Counted from the stretch's first letter, positions 23,138-34,170 are shown. The stretch: 64,000 nucleotides of DNA from Thozetella sp. PMI_491 (GCA_021432635.1 MU270050.1:62001-126000); one strand, 5' to 3'. Notes: a model not told the origin generated them from the letters alone. Numbers and translations are program-made.

Positions 23138-24746
23138 TTAGTGTCTTCCTATTACTGCGTCTGCAGCATTGGACTCTCGCTTTTCTTGGCTAACACCAGT
23201 GGGCTCGTAGCCACCAGCACACTCTTCTTCATAACCCCGGATAAATCCTTCGCGGTCGTCACCTGCGGCGTTACCCACACTAATCCGGCTATAACCGCGG
23301 GATTGCCGTGGTATATCGATACTCCAGAGTGTTTCAGCTCTTGCGGCATCGCTGCGACTCCCTTCGGTGTGCTTGGAGTCGGCGGAGTCGCGCCGGCTGA
23401 GGTTGAGGAGGTAGACTCCCTCAAAGGTGATGATAAAGCCGCAGAGCAGCGATATTGTGCTCATCGTATCAGTGTTGAAACCGCCATAAAAGATAACAGA
23501 GGCGCAAATAGTGCCTGTTGTAAACGTCACGAAGTAGAGTGGGTTGACGCTACAAGAGCAAGTTAGCCGTGGGTCTTCGCACCGGTACGGTTCGTTTAAT
23601 TTCTTGCAGAGCTGTGATATGGAAGGGCAAAGAGTAGAAGCACGTACATGTTTGTGGGAAAGTGGCTGAGTGCCTTATTCAGGTAGGTCATCTGCACAAG
23701 GATGCAGAAGACGGTAATAATCATGAAGACGTAAGTCGAGGGATGCCTGAACTGATTGTTGCCTCCGATTGTGAGCTTTACCGCCATGCCAAATGCCTTG
23801 ATGGCCATAACGGAGACGGAGCCGACGAGCGAGCAGACCGAGACGTGAACAAGGGGGTTCTTCTTCCCGTATACTGGCGCGATTTTGAACATCATGACGA
23901 CTGAAAATATGCTGACAAAAATGGCGTAAATAAGGAACCCTGAAGAGACGATCATCAGCGTCACTCGGCTACACCTGGGGCGCGTGGAAAGGAGCGTCAA
24001 GGCTTATTCAAGCGCCAATGACCGCCTTACCAGGACGGAGTGCGTATTCCAGGATCTTGTCAATAGTCTGGATATCCTCGTCGGCCGGCGCATGGAGAAT
24101 AATGATGACAGCGCCTATCAGGCAGATTGCGCTGCCCAGCTTGCCCAGCCTTCCGAGCTCTTCGTGGAGGAAATATGAGCCCAGCACTGCTGCTATCAAC
24201 ACCGACAGCGCGCCTAGCGGCGTCACCAGGATGGCTGGCGCAAAGGCGTAGGCTGCGAAGTTGCAAGCTTCTCCTAACACCACTGATCCATCTCCCGTCA
24301 GCACAATCGTTCCAACCTTGAGTACCGCCCGCCGAGCTTTTCCTTACAGGTCGCTGTTCCCAGCCACCACAGCGGACTCTTCAGATAGACGAATCCTTCT
24401 CCTTCAAATTTGTATCGCTTTTGGGCCTGCATTAAACTCTGTACTCGTGGCAGTATGTTAGCCCACGTGCGTCCTCGAACCTGGCCCAGCGAACGGTAGC
24501 CGATTAGGTAGATAATTCTCGAGAGGGAAGGCGCACAATTTTCGTGATAATGGAGCTACTCCCTAGGAAAGTAGGATAGTTAGCATCGCTTGTAGCCTCA
24601 AGCGCAGGCGGAAGGAGGTGCACACCTATTCCTAAGCTCGAGGCCATGGCCAGAGCCAGACCGATGTACCTATCCGAAGGAGCCGACGTTAGCTGTCTCC
24701 GCGTTCGGCTTGTCGAGCCCTAGGAGGGGTTATACTTTTCTTCCAT
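23138..24746 (-). CDS. NIPA-type magnesium transporter (seven exons)
   Basis: This is a polytopic membrane protein of the NIPA/DUF803 family, which carries Mg2+ across membranes. My model has exons 24746-24736, 24669-24626, 24562-24537, 24438-24348, 24282-24031, 23939-23648 and 23549-23138, totalling 1128 nt (375 residues plus stop). All introns are GT-AG, 63-98 bp. Family landmarks are MEEKYIGLALAMASSLGIG at the start, KFEGEGFVYLKSPLWW, VLGEACNFAAYAFAPAILVT, the GALSVLIAAVLGSYFLHEEL block, GKKNPLVHVSVCSLVGSVSV and TNIVNPLYFVTFTTGTI across the last splice. About nine membrane segments are expected. The C-terminal ~95 residues are polar and cytosolic. A second ATG two codons upstream (24752) is an alternative start. 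Intron 3 has the least standard donor (GTGCGC). The length is normal and I see no damage. Confidence 0.9.
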
Positions 24747-24752
24747 CGCCAT

Positions 24753-25844
24753 CTCGAGCAAACCGATGCCACGGGCCCCTGCGGCCACGGTGGCGACCAG
24801 TCCCAAAGTAGTGTGTCGGTCGATTGTAGATTGCGAGCGCTTGGTGTTGCGTGACGGATACGAGGTTCGTGAGATCGCGCCGAGGTCGCACGTGAGCTTT
24901 AGATCTCTCCTAGTATGCGTTGAGGTTAGAGTTCTTCCCCGCGGCGGCGCATGCAATATCGGCTCACTGTAGAGGAGGATTTTAGAGCAAAGCAGGCGCG
25001 CGAAACAAGTGTCGTCACTATTGTTCCCGACAGGCGCTTTTCTTTGTTGAGGCTACGCAGGTAAGACAGGTTGCGCCGCCTCGCAGACTGACCCGCGTTT
25101 CAGGGGAACGTGAACGTGCAGGAATAAGGGATGTGGCGCAGCGCGGGAAGTCCCACTCGCATCCTAGCGTGCAAACCCCGCTGCGCACAATCTTGCAGCT
25201 CTTAAATAGCTAACCAACCCACCCCCCTTAGTTGCATGCCGAGATGGTCATGCTGGCCACACCCTAGTAAAATAAATGGAGTAGATAGAGATGATATCTA
25301 CAGTAACCCTTTAGTGGCTGACTCGCTAGCTGATTGCTAAATTAGTGTAAATTTTAATTTATACACTTTTATTAGAGGTAGTTATTATTTCCTTATATTT
25401 ATTATAGTATAAGGGTTAGGGTCACATATATAAAATACTATCGCCTCTAAGCTGTAAAGCAGGGGAAAAGATGCATATTAACTAACCTTATATAATATAA
25501 ACAAATATATAGTAATATAGCTCAGAAAATATATATGTCATAGTTTACTTTTCTTATTATTTTTACTCAGTATATGGGCGTAGCCCAGCTCAAGCAGGGT
25601 TCACAACATCTTATAAGTCGTTTTATAAGGCCGTGGCTGGAAACTCGTGTTGGACCACCTTCTACCCTTTCAATACTCCGTGTTTTCTACAAGTAAGCGC
25701 TGCACATCAGGATTTCTAACCGCTTTCCACGTCCCTTTTGGGTCCTATCATCGTCTACTCTTGCCCAACTCTTGTTGATGAGATACAGAAATTAGATTGA
25801 GTGCCGCCACGTACAGCCATGAACCTAACCCCCCTAGCACTGCT
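24753..25844. other. divergent intergenic region with AT-rich island
   Basis: This separates the NIPA gene (minus) from the 2EXR pseudogene (plus). About 25280-25560 is an AT-rich patch with a TTAGGG-like tract at 25413-25422, probably a small RIP-altered repeat remnant. No gene is recognised. Confidence 0.5.
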
Positions 25845-26572
25845 ATGTTCCACTCATTTCCTCGCCATCCATTCGAGCTCCGCGCTTGCATCTGGGGGCT
25901 GACGGTCGAGCTCTATATCGTCGAAGTGCGCGTGGTCTATCATGACCCGAGCCCAGGCCGGTTGGCCGATGCAAACTGGAAGGAGAGGGCGAAGAAGTGT
26001 CGGCCGTTGATGCGCCACCTACGCTTGCCCACCCTGGTCCTGGCCCAGCTGCAAACTTGCCGTGAGGCCCACGAGTACCTGGCCAGGCACCTATATAGTG
26101 GATATCAGAAGCCTTTTTCCGAGATTATGACCACACCCTACCGCAACTTCGACCCTGTGCCCAAGGGTAGCCCGCGGCGGGACAGCTACATCTGGCTTAA
26201 CTTGGACATCGACATGGTCTCGATGGGAAGCCAGAGCTGCGCGACTTCCGGGCTGTGGCTCATCAAATCTGCCGGCTGTGGCTTGAGCGGTCTATATCTG
26301 ACGAGTACTTTGCCGACACCGAGTCGTAGATGATTGGCCACTGGTTTTGCAACCTCGCCGATATTCATATCGTCTGTCCAGAGGGGTTGAGGGCGGCGGA
26401 TAGGGTAGCTGGTGACATCGACTTTCCATGTGAACTAGAGAATGTATACTTTGTCGACTCAGAATGTCTGGGCGGTAAGATGATGAACAGTGTCGATCTA
26501 GATACTATGATGGACAGGGAGTGCGAGGAGTTTGATAGAACAGTGGAAGAGAGGACTGAAAGAGGATCCTGA
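25845..26572 (+). pseudogene. 2EXR-domain protein gene, frameshifted
   Basis: Fungal 2EXR proteins begin with a block like FHxFPRLPxELRxxIW. Here the ATG at 25845 gives MFHSFPRHPFELRACIWGLT, followed by VLAQLQTCREAHEYLARHLY, a normal family pattern. The frame then shifts near 26232: the sensible continuation PELRDFRAVAHQICRLWLER lies one frame over, consistent with loss of one base. In that frame it meets a TAG at about 26329-26331, after which IGHWFCNLADIHIVCPEGL continues in phase to 26572. With one shift and one stop the gene is probably dead, although a sequencing error for the shift cannot be excluded. The function of 2EXR proteins is not established. Confidence 0.65.
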
Positions 26573-29500
26573 CCGGTTCTGTTGGTGCAGCTGCTTGCTC
26601 TAGTGATGACTGGTTACCCGCCCTTGTCGGCCGTCATTAGCAACAACGGCAATAGATGAAATGTGGTGTATCTAATAATCATAGTCAATCAGTTGAACAG
26701 CTCTTCCATTTAAACTTATAGATTAGTGATTTTGAGATAATCAAGTTACATTTGCCTAGGTATGCACAAGATCCGCCCATGTCGGTACAAGAGTAGAACA
26801 CGTTAGAGTGAGGTAAATAGCATAACCGCAATTAGAACCGAATGTGCAAGTAGTACCGGATGCTACTAATGACAGGTAGTCATGTTTTCCCACGTCTAGC
26901 TGATCCTCGGGGTATCGGGTCTAATTACATTGTGACCAGAAGTATCACTGGCCCCCAACACGTTCTTATTCTATTCCTATGTCGAATGAACTTTCGAGCT
27001 CTAGAGCGGATGTAGTGCTAAAACTAAGCCAATCCAATTTACCACCTGTGCTCCTAGACTAGTAATGTGCACCTTAGAGCAGATTGCGAGAGATGATCGC
27101 CCAACATAGAGGAGAGTGGTTGATTAGGTAGTAGCCGCGGTCGGCCCCTGGTGATCTTGAAGGGTGTGTTGTCTACATTAGAGAAGGCTTACGCACTGGT
27201 AGCTGTCGTCACAGCGTCCTTGTTAAAGCTGTTATTATTGACCTGGCAGGTGTGGTAGATGAAGTCTTTATGATTATTATACCTGTACTTAACCGCCTTA
27301 TACCCTAGAAGTCAAAGGGAGGCTTGCTGGCATTTCTCCAGGTCCAGAGGTAGTTATTAGCCGTCACAGTCATGTTTAGAGGACCGTTGGCCTGTAAAAT
27401 AACCGTGTCTGCTCGTCTATTCCTGGATGCTGGTTGCCTAAAAAGACCTGGAAGTCATCGAAGCTGCATTGCGTGCGGTCCTGTCCCCCCCGGCGGGCAT
27501 GCCAATGCATGTGTCCTGTCTCTAGTTGCTGCACTGATAATTGATCCGCTGTTCAGCCCTGGGGTTGTGCTGGGCGATAAGGCAGGACTGGAAGAGCCGA
27601 ACTTGCTCAGGCAGTTTTGGGGCCCCCGGCCAACACGGTCGTGATGAGGAAGGAAGGAGTCAAGATGAAGGCAATCTTCACGGTGCAGGTATGCGGCCGT
27701 AACGGACCAAAGAAAAAATACGTTGAAGAAATTGACGACCACGAGGGAGTCGAGGATGAGGGGCGAACTCGGCGGACAAAAAGAGGGACTTGTGCCCAGT
27801 CCCAAGAGACAAGAAGCCCGAAGGACGAGTGCCTCGAAGTTTTGGATCAGAGACAGCAAGATGGAATCATGATAACAGTGAGTTCCGAAAGTTCTTGCCC
27901 AGTCCATCAATAATACATGTAGATTTGCTGCTCGTTTAGACAGGGGCGCTTACAACCGATCCGTTGTTGGTCCTGTTGCTGGCACCGTAGCAGCACCTAG
28001 GCCTGGAAACCCTGGGTCAAAAGTGGTTACAGCGAGGAGCGATCAGCGAAGGTATGGAGTCTAGACTGCGAAACAAGCGAGTCTACTTCGCTCAGGGTGA
28101 CAGCGATAGTCTGGGTTAAGCCTCACAGTAGATTCTACCTTACATAAAGTTGGCGTGCGACCTGAGATGCAGCAGAATATTTTTTATATATATGTACATA
28201 CAATAACCGTGTAAAACATTGCTCGCACCCAACTGGGCTAGTGTGACAGAAAGAGAACACCTCGGCGTTGGCCGAGGGAGAAGTGCTCCACATACGTAAT
28301 CGGAAATATCTCCCATTGGTTACTATTAGGTAAACGAATCAGCCTACAACGCACCTTAGGTTTAGTGGTATTTCTTTTCATATCATATATCGTTTCTTCA
28401 CTAGGAGTTCATGGTTTCACACAAATGACGCGTGTAAATCCTATCCCTTTCTATTTATTCATGCATTTTCGTCCACCTCAATTAGTTGTAGAGCTTATAA
28501 GCTTCTGCAACAGAAATAGAAGTAGCTCGGTGCCTTGTTTTTTACGTCATGCTGTGTACCTTACCCACTTAGCCATACTAGTGACGGGCGAATTAATACC
28601 ACGACCTATCCTATTGGTGGGCTTTATTTGCGTAAATATCTGCACTCGCGGCTATGATTTAGTCTTTTCAAGCGAATGGTAGTACTGATCCTGTGACCCG
28701 TAACGTTGAGTTCTCAATATTGGGTGCAAATGACCCTGGTGAAACTCTAGTTCGAGTGGCGGCGACGACCGATTTTGCCAGCATCGATTTGGCGGGTCGG
28801 CCGAATCGATGCTTAGCGCCTAGTTAGCTTAGCGCTTGGCACCCCCGCACGGAGCCCTATGGGGCACGTAACCTTCCCCCTAGGGGAATGCAGTCAGTGG
28901 AGGCTAAGTTCTGTGTCCACTCCATACAATTGCGCTGCCCTGTAGAATCGAGCAGGTATTGGCGTCCTTTCAGCTCTCTTAATGGCTTTGCCGATAGCAG
29001 ACCGACCAAGAACTTTATCGACTACAAACGCATTCCAGCGCGATTTATTCTTAGTACGTTATGCGCACTTTAAGTCCTGCATTCTCGTCTTGTCCGGCCG
29101 CTAAGCTGCTTGTGACTTCAGTCCGAAGGTTATCTAAATCCGAAATAGACTTAGAAACCGCCAAGGCTTCAAACCAGCTCAGTCGCTTTGGAGGAGCGCC
29201 GAGGCGCTGGCGATAGTTTGGTCAACATCCACTCCAGGCCCCGAAATGCAACTCAGCAAAAGGATAGCGAGGCACGGCACTACCCAAACTAACTACCCTC
29301 CAAACTCGGCCAATGCCGAAGTCGCGGGTGAATATGATAGATGCCTTCAGGGTAGAGCCGGTGAAAGATGTGTATAACTCGTCGCCTCCAGACTTAGCTG
29401 TTACCAACCCGTAAACCACTTGACTAATCGATAATGACAGACTAAATAGATGTTTGGGCTCTGACGGAGTGGAGTAGGTTACCGAAGAAGATCTGCTACA

Positions 29501-29984
29501 CTATTCTAACACTCTAGGGAATAGAAGTCCCGGTAAAGGCAACCTATGCAGGCGTTTATTATTTAGAGCTATATACCGCTAAAGGATTTTATAATGTCGG
29601 AAGAGGACGGCGATTCTATATTAAAGACTGTAGTATCTAATTTCCGGTTGTATTAGAATAAGAAAAAATAGAAGAGGTGGCTGCTGTCGGGCTAGACTTA
29701 GGCACCGTATTAATAGGATTGCGTTAGATTATCTACCCCTGGCTGGGTATTGTGACTGCATAGGTTATAGCTAAGAGTAAGATAATTTTTCCGTTGCCTA
29801 GAGATGGCCGGTAACATTAGGAAACAGCGCCTTTGCCGAGTATATCCTGAACCTGTCTCTGAAATATCTAGTTGACCTTGGCGATCTTGAACCTACTACG
29901 GCTTGTACTTTTAAGTATTTCAAAATTATAACTAACTCTTAGTGCGGTTAATAATGTTATACCCGCTGCTGCTGTAAGAACCCG
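26573..29984. other. gene-poor intergenic region, nothing recognised
   Basis: About 3.4 kb without a gene I can name. Overlapping frames at 27455-27913 exist on both strands. The minus one has hydrophobic stretches but no family landmark. The 105-codon plus frame at 28365-28682 is hydrophobic and unrecognised. An imperfect inverted repeat sits at 28781-28812. Base composition is ordinary up to about 29500 and more AT-rich after that. Confidence 0.4.
28781..28812. repeat. 13-bp imperfect inverted repeat
   Basis: GCATCGATTTGGC and GCCGAATCGATGC are inverted copies with one mismatch around a 6-bp loop. No gene neighbours it closely, so its role is unknown. Confidence 0.5.
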
Positions 29985-30494
29985 TCCACCTTATCGTCAC
30001 GGGAGGATTTAGACTCGCTGTAATCGTAGTTCGGAAGATGTTTAGGCACAAGTGTATTATCAGTGCAGAAATCAGCAACGAGAAGCTGGCCGGAGCCGCC
30101 GCAGCGGATATAGCTAAGACAGTAAACACTTTCGGCCCTTTGGCGTCCAGCGATATTTTTAGCTATTAATGGACTAGTAATTGCCGTGATTGACTTCATT
30201 AACAGCTCGACTACCGCTAGTCTGGTGAGCGGCATAGTTGTAAAAGGAGCTAAGCGGGAGTAGGTCGGCTTGATGGGAGGCTCGATTGAACTATCCCTCG
30301 TGGCCAACATTTTCAAACGCCTAACTATCTCCTACAACATTACTGGCAACTTGGAACAGTTGCGGAGGCCAGTGCAGATGGCGAAAGAAGGAAAGCTAAA
30401 TCCGGTGCCGGTGCAAAAGATACCTTGGGACTCGGTCAATGACGCTATGGGATTGCTCAAGGGGGAAAGGTCTCGGGGAAGGTCGTATTTGTAA
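29985..30494 (+). pseudogene. zinc-dependent alcohol dehydrogenase, C-terminal relic
   Basis: A plus-strand stretch reads LIVTGGFRLAVIVVRKMF with ISAEISNEKLAGAAAADIAK, which matches the NAD-binding half of medium-chain zinc alcohol dehydrogenases. Then, in another frame, come VIDFINSSTTASL, MGGSIELSL, ITGNLEQLRRPVQMAKEGKL and VPVQKIPWDSVNDAMGLLKG, the family C-terminus. At least one frame change and in-frame stops separate the parts. The N-terminal half with the catalytic zinc ligands is not seen upstream. It is a decayed gene. The tail-to-tail sugar transporter that follows is intact. Confidence 0.7.
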
Positions 30495-30852
30495 AGTATA
30501 ATTGATGGTGTAAGCATGTCTCATGTACACGAAATTCCTGTTCCTATATCATGTGCATGAAACATTCATCCCATACAAGAGGTTGTACCACGCCATTCAT
30601 TTGGTGCTTCGTCTAAAGTTACTTATTATATTCTGTTATCTCCCCGGTTGTTCCCTAGGCTGCTAGTTATACTGCGAGTACAAGACCAAGAGTCTCGTCA
30701 ACGTTGCACGCGAAATGACGTGAAATTTCATTTAGTTGAGTCTACTAATACTGACGCACAGATCAACACAGGAATCTGCTGTGCTCAGAAGGGCGACGCA
30801 TTCCACGAATCAGTTCGTGCATGTATCTTAGCCATACCGATGTCGTGCGCAG

Positions 30853-32773
30853 TTACTCTTTTCCTTGGAGCTGCGTCTCACTTGCTATAGCCTCCACGTG
30901 ATTTGAGTCCCCAACACCTTTTATGTTCTCATCGTCTAGTTGGCTTTGGGCGTTCCTTCCGCCAGTCGTCATCACATGGTCCATTTCCTCCAGATGCCAG
31001 CCGCTCGTCTGAAAATAACGTTAGTATCTTCTTAGTGCCAAACTCCTTGAATGCCATCATACCTCTGGGAGAAAGAAAGCCAAATATACGGTGTGTACCG
31101 TAGCCAGACAGGCAAACACCAGGTAATACTTCCAGCCGATAGTAGCTGTGGCCGTGGGGAGAAGGTTCAGCCAGAGGATGTCTGCAAGAAAAAGGCCGCT
31201 GATAGCCACGGCAGATGCCTGGTTTCTAACATGGGTCGGGAATATTTCAGTGGCGAAGGTAAACTGGTTGAGATCAACGAACGAATTGTAACTGTTGTTG
31301 CAGACTGTCAGATGCGATTTTCACACCGTAGTAGAGAGAGGCCTTACCAAACTACATAGATGTAGATCATCGTTGTGGCCGCCGTAGCCCAGCTCTTAGT
31401 CGGTGTCGTGTTATATTTTGCAATCATCCCTGTTAGGATTGCAAAAACGCACGTTATGGATACATAGCCGGCAACTTGATTGGATCTTTAATTAGTGGAG
31501 TCACAAGAACGGAAAGATGCTTTAACCTACTCAGAGCCTTCCTTCGACCGAGACGGTCAGCAATCAGGCCACCGATGCAAGCTATGATGAGACCGACGGA
31601 GTTGTAAACCGCCGACAAGAGGAGCGAGGTCGTAGACCCTAGCCCAAGTGAACCGTAGAGCAGCACATTGTAGTTGTTGATAACCAGAGGTCCAATATTC
31701 TGGCCCCCAACCATGACCAGCCATGCAAGAAAGAGTCTTTGACGGTTGGCCTTTTTCGTGAAGAGTCGCCATCGGCCATCTCTTTTCACAACCTCTTTCT
31801 CTGTCTGCCATTTCTGTACAATCATCTGTAGCTCTTGACGAGCGAAAGTATTATTGGGATCGCGAGGATCACGATGAAGTCGGATAAGGATATCGAGTGC
31901 CTTCTGATGGTCGTCATGCTGAACCAAGAATCTCGGACTTTCCGGCACTAAGCAGAGTCAGAACCATTATCGCACCATGGGTATTTTCATAAGGTACCAT
32001 ACCATACAACGATCCTGCAAGGAGGCAGAGGCCCCAGATGCAAACTACGGAGAAAGGGAATCGCCACGCAAATGCCGAACCGGGAGTAAAATAGCACCCG
32101 AACCTAAAACAGAGACACATCAGCGAGAGCGTGATAAAACTAAAATTGAGTACACATACCCTATCCACCCCGCGATACAGTATCCAATATTTATGAAGAT
32201 TGCGTGTGCACCGGTGATCAAGCCTCGAGAGTGAGGGGGGGCAACTTCGGTGAAATAGGTCGGCATTGCGGCCATCGTGTGACCTGCAGCCAGCCCAGCC
32301 ACAGCCCTGGCAACCAAGAACTATTTGTCCACGTCAACATGGTGTTTGGGGCGTGCAAGGTGCTGACAGACTAACCATTACCGGTGACTGTGATGCGCAT
32401 TGCAGTATACCTCCAATGATTCCAGTTACAGCTGCGATACGGAAACCATTGACTCGCCCGAATCGGTTTCCAGCCCAGCCTGCCAGAAAACAGCCAAAGA
32501 AGCCAGTACCAAAAAAGATGCCATTTGACGCGCCAATAATCTCGCTGGTGTAACTATACCCGGGAGCCGTACTGTTCTGCTCCAAGCCGAGCGACGAGTA
32601 GAAGGTCGGCTGACCAATGGTGAAAGCAAAGACAGCTAGCGAGTAACCCGTAAATAGAGACCCGAAAGCTGCGAAACACACAACCTGCTTCCAATTAGTA
32701 CGCTGCAGCCAGAGCAGGAGAGACTCTTAGTCTATCCTCATACCGTGATGTTGTACCAGCTATAGGTCTCCAT
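30853..32773 (-). CDS. MFS sugar transporter (eight exons)
   Basis: Major facilitator superfamily permease of the fungal hexose/lactose-permease type, expected in the plasma membrane with 12 membrane segments. Exons: 32773-32744, 32702-32382, 32320-32160, 32103-32003, 31947-31531, 31474-31348, 31291-31063 and 31008-30853, totalling 1542 nt (513 residues), a normal length. Family landmarks include GFFGCFLAGWAGNRFGR, GYCIAGWIGFGCYFTPGSAFAWRFPF, PESPRFLVQ, GGLIADRLGRRKAL, FVDLNQFTFATEIFPTHVR and FLPETSGWHLEEM. Introns are GT-AG; intron 1 is only 41 bp, so the first junction is the least certain. An acceptor 19 bp further downstream would be out of phase with the WKQV motif. I see no damage. The substrate cannot be read from sequence. 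It neighbours a dead alcohol dehydrogenase gene. Confidence 0.9.
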
Positions 32774-33814
32774 TGCAGCAGCGTTTTCGGTGTAGCGGAG
32801 TAGTGGCTAGCTGCTGCAAGTGTCAAACGCGATAGCAAAATGTCGTAAGGCCTCGATTATATACCCGGGCCGCCAAAAATCAGTGTTCCAACAGTGAGTC
32901 GGCGTTGGCCGAAGCCGGTTCCTACCATCACCGACCAGGGTTGTTCTTGGTGATGAGCATGCGGGAACCCGGGATCCGGGATCTGGGTTCTCGGGGCCAT
33001 AGTCTAGCAACGATCCACCTTGCGATTCGAGGACACATGACAGTAGGCCTAGACTAGTCTGCAACTAATTCCTCGTCATCCATGCATCATGAATCTGGCT
33101 TGTCGGTTACCCCGGACCCAAGAAACTGTTGGCCAGGGGGACAGGTGTGGAGAGGGTGGTAAGCAAGGATCCGTGCAGATTAGGCCTGGAACACGAAGCA
33201 AAATTAACAGAGCCGCAGTACGCACCCCTAGCTTGGAAAAGAGGACCCGCCCGCCACGACACGAGACAGCGGTAGAGTCCTTGATCTGGGTTCTGTTCCA
33301 GGAGCAGCTTCGGTGGTGGGGCCGTCAACGGGGCAGAGCTATAAGGGGGTGACAGTATGTAGAAGTTCTGCGTACGGGAGCGTCTCTTAGCTAGCTTCGG
33401 CAATTTCGGCATCGGCCGAAGAGGCAAATCCGGCCCACATTAACTATTGGAAGCTCGTCCGGATGCTGGCACGGTCTTAAAAAAAATGCGCACTGCAAAA
33501 CATGTACTATCTTTAGGTCAGCAACAAAGACTCAAATATAATGCTTTGAAATCTGAGAAAAGGGATAAAGATACAAATATATTATGAGAAATGCCAGTCA
33601 AAATTTCAGAGCATTTTCCCACTTGAAATATGTGGTGGTCGCTCGTTACAAGTTCAGTCGTGATGCTATGATACCTTATTATTTGTATTGATATCCACTT
33701 TATTTTGCGGTGCACGTTTTTTCCAGACCGAGCCCCTGTCAGTCACATGCAGGTGGGCTTCAAACTTTTCACTGCATTAATAAAACTTTTTAAGCGGTGC
33801 GATCTTCCACGAAA
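32774..33814. promoter_or_regulatory. promoter region of the sugar transporter, rich in CGG/CCG elements
   Basis: About 1 kb upstream of the transporter. It contains many CGG/CCG triplets, a direct repeat CGGGATCCGGGATCTGGG near 32971, and an inverted element TTCGGC-atc-GGCCGAA near 33403-33418. Such elements are typical Zn2Cys6 sites but I cannot assign a regulator. The antisense frames at 33089-33427 are unrecognised. The last 300 bp are AT-rich and lead into the tRNA genes. Confidence 0.35.
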
Positions 33815-33949
33815 TCGGGTATGGTGTAATGGTTAACATCAGCGTAAGATTTAGCCAATCAAATGTGTAACGGACTCGCATCTAATCCGCCATCAGGACT
33901 CTCAAACGAGCTCACTCGCTAGCTCCGGGTTCGATTCCCGGTATCCGAG
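33815..33949 (+). tRNA. tRNA-Glu(CTC), copy 1, with two introns
   Basis: The ends TCGGGTA and TATCCGA pair as an acceptor stem. The A box is TGGTGTAATGG, the B box GGTTCGATTCC, and the T stem CCGGG/CCCGG. The mature parts are 33815-33843, 33897-33904 and 33915-33949. Joined, they give 72 nt with a perfect anticodon stem AGCGA/TCGCT and loop CTCTCAC, anticodon CTC, decoding GAG. Intron 1 (33844-33896, 53 nt, after position 29) starts GTAAG, holds CTAAT and ends CAG, like a fungal pre-mRNA intron. Intron 2 (33905-33914, AACGAGCTCA) is at the standard 37/38 site, and its CGAG can pair with exon CTCG. T-runs at 33963-33967 and 33971-33976 are likely Pol III terminators. If intron 1 is not removed, this is a pseudogene. 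Confidence 0.8.
33844..33896 (+). other. spliceosomal-type intron in tRNA-Glu copy 1
   Basis: GTAAGA at the 5' end, TCTAATCC 15 nt before the end, and CAG at the 3' end. The 53-nt length is normal for a fungal mRNA intron. It interrupts the anticodon stem between positions 29 and 30, which is not the site used by tRNA-splicing endonuclease in fungi. Confidence 0.7.
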
Positions 33950-33962
33950 AGATGATTCCTTC

Positions 33963-33976
33963 TTTTTACCTTTTTT
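33963..33976 (+). terminator. T-run Pol III terminator, tRNA copy 1
   Basis: TTTTT and TTTTTT lie 14 and 22 bp after the tRNA 3' end. Confidence 0.6.
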
Positions 33977-34031
33977 AGGCTTATCCTTTTCTCGATTATT
34001 ATAACGAAAAGAAAACGATTTGTTCACCAAG

Positions 34032-34165
34032 TCGGGTATGGTGTAATGGTTAACATCAGCGTAAGGGTTATCGGTCCACAATTAAGCGATCCTTAAGCTA
34101 ATCCACTACCAGGACTCTCAAACGAGCAAACTCGCTAGCTCCGGGTTCGATTCCCGGTATCCGAG
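34032..34165 (+). tRNA. tRNA-Glu(CTC), copy 2, with two introns
   Basis: Same direction as copy 1, starting 82 bp after its 3' end. The mature parts (34032-34060, 34113-34120, 34131-34165) are identical to copy 1 and fold to the same 72-nt tRNA with anticodon CTC. Intron 1 (34061-34112, 52 nt) again starts GTAAG, holds GCTAATCC and ends CAG, but its middle differs from copy 1. Intron 2 (34121-34130, AACGAGCAAA) differs from that of copy 1 at two bases in the loop and keeps the CGAG that pairs with exon CTCG. A T8 run at 34171-34178 is a good Pol III terminator. Identical exons with diverged introns suggest both genes are under selection. Confidence 0.8.
34061..34112 (+). other. spliceosomal-type intron in tRNA-Glu copy 2
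   Basis: GTAAGG donor, GCTAATCC branch-like site 15 nt before the end and CAG acceptor. The interior is unlike copy 1, while the donor, branch and acceptor parts are kept. Confidence 0.7.
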
Positions 34166-34170
34166 AGTAA

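Noticed and set aside
27455-27910. Minus-strand 151-codon frame as the N-terminus of an ABC transporter
   Set aside because: It has hydrophobic stretches but no family landmark and no downstream nucleotide-binding domain.
33815-34165. Reading the two tRNA-like units as tRNA-derived SINEs or simple pseudogenes
   Set aside because: Both keep a perfect 72-nt mature tRNA once two inserts are removed, have Pol III T-run terminators, and show no SINE tail or target duplication.
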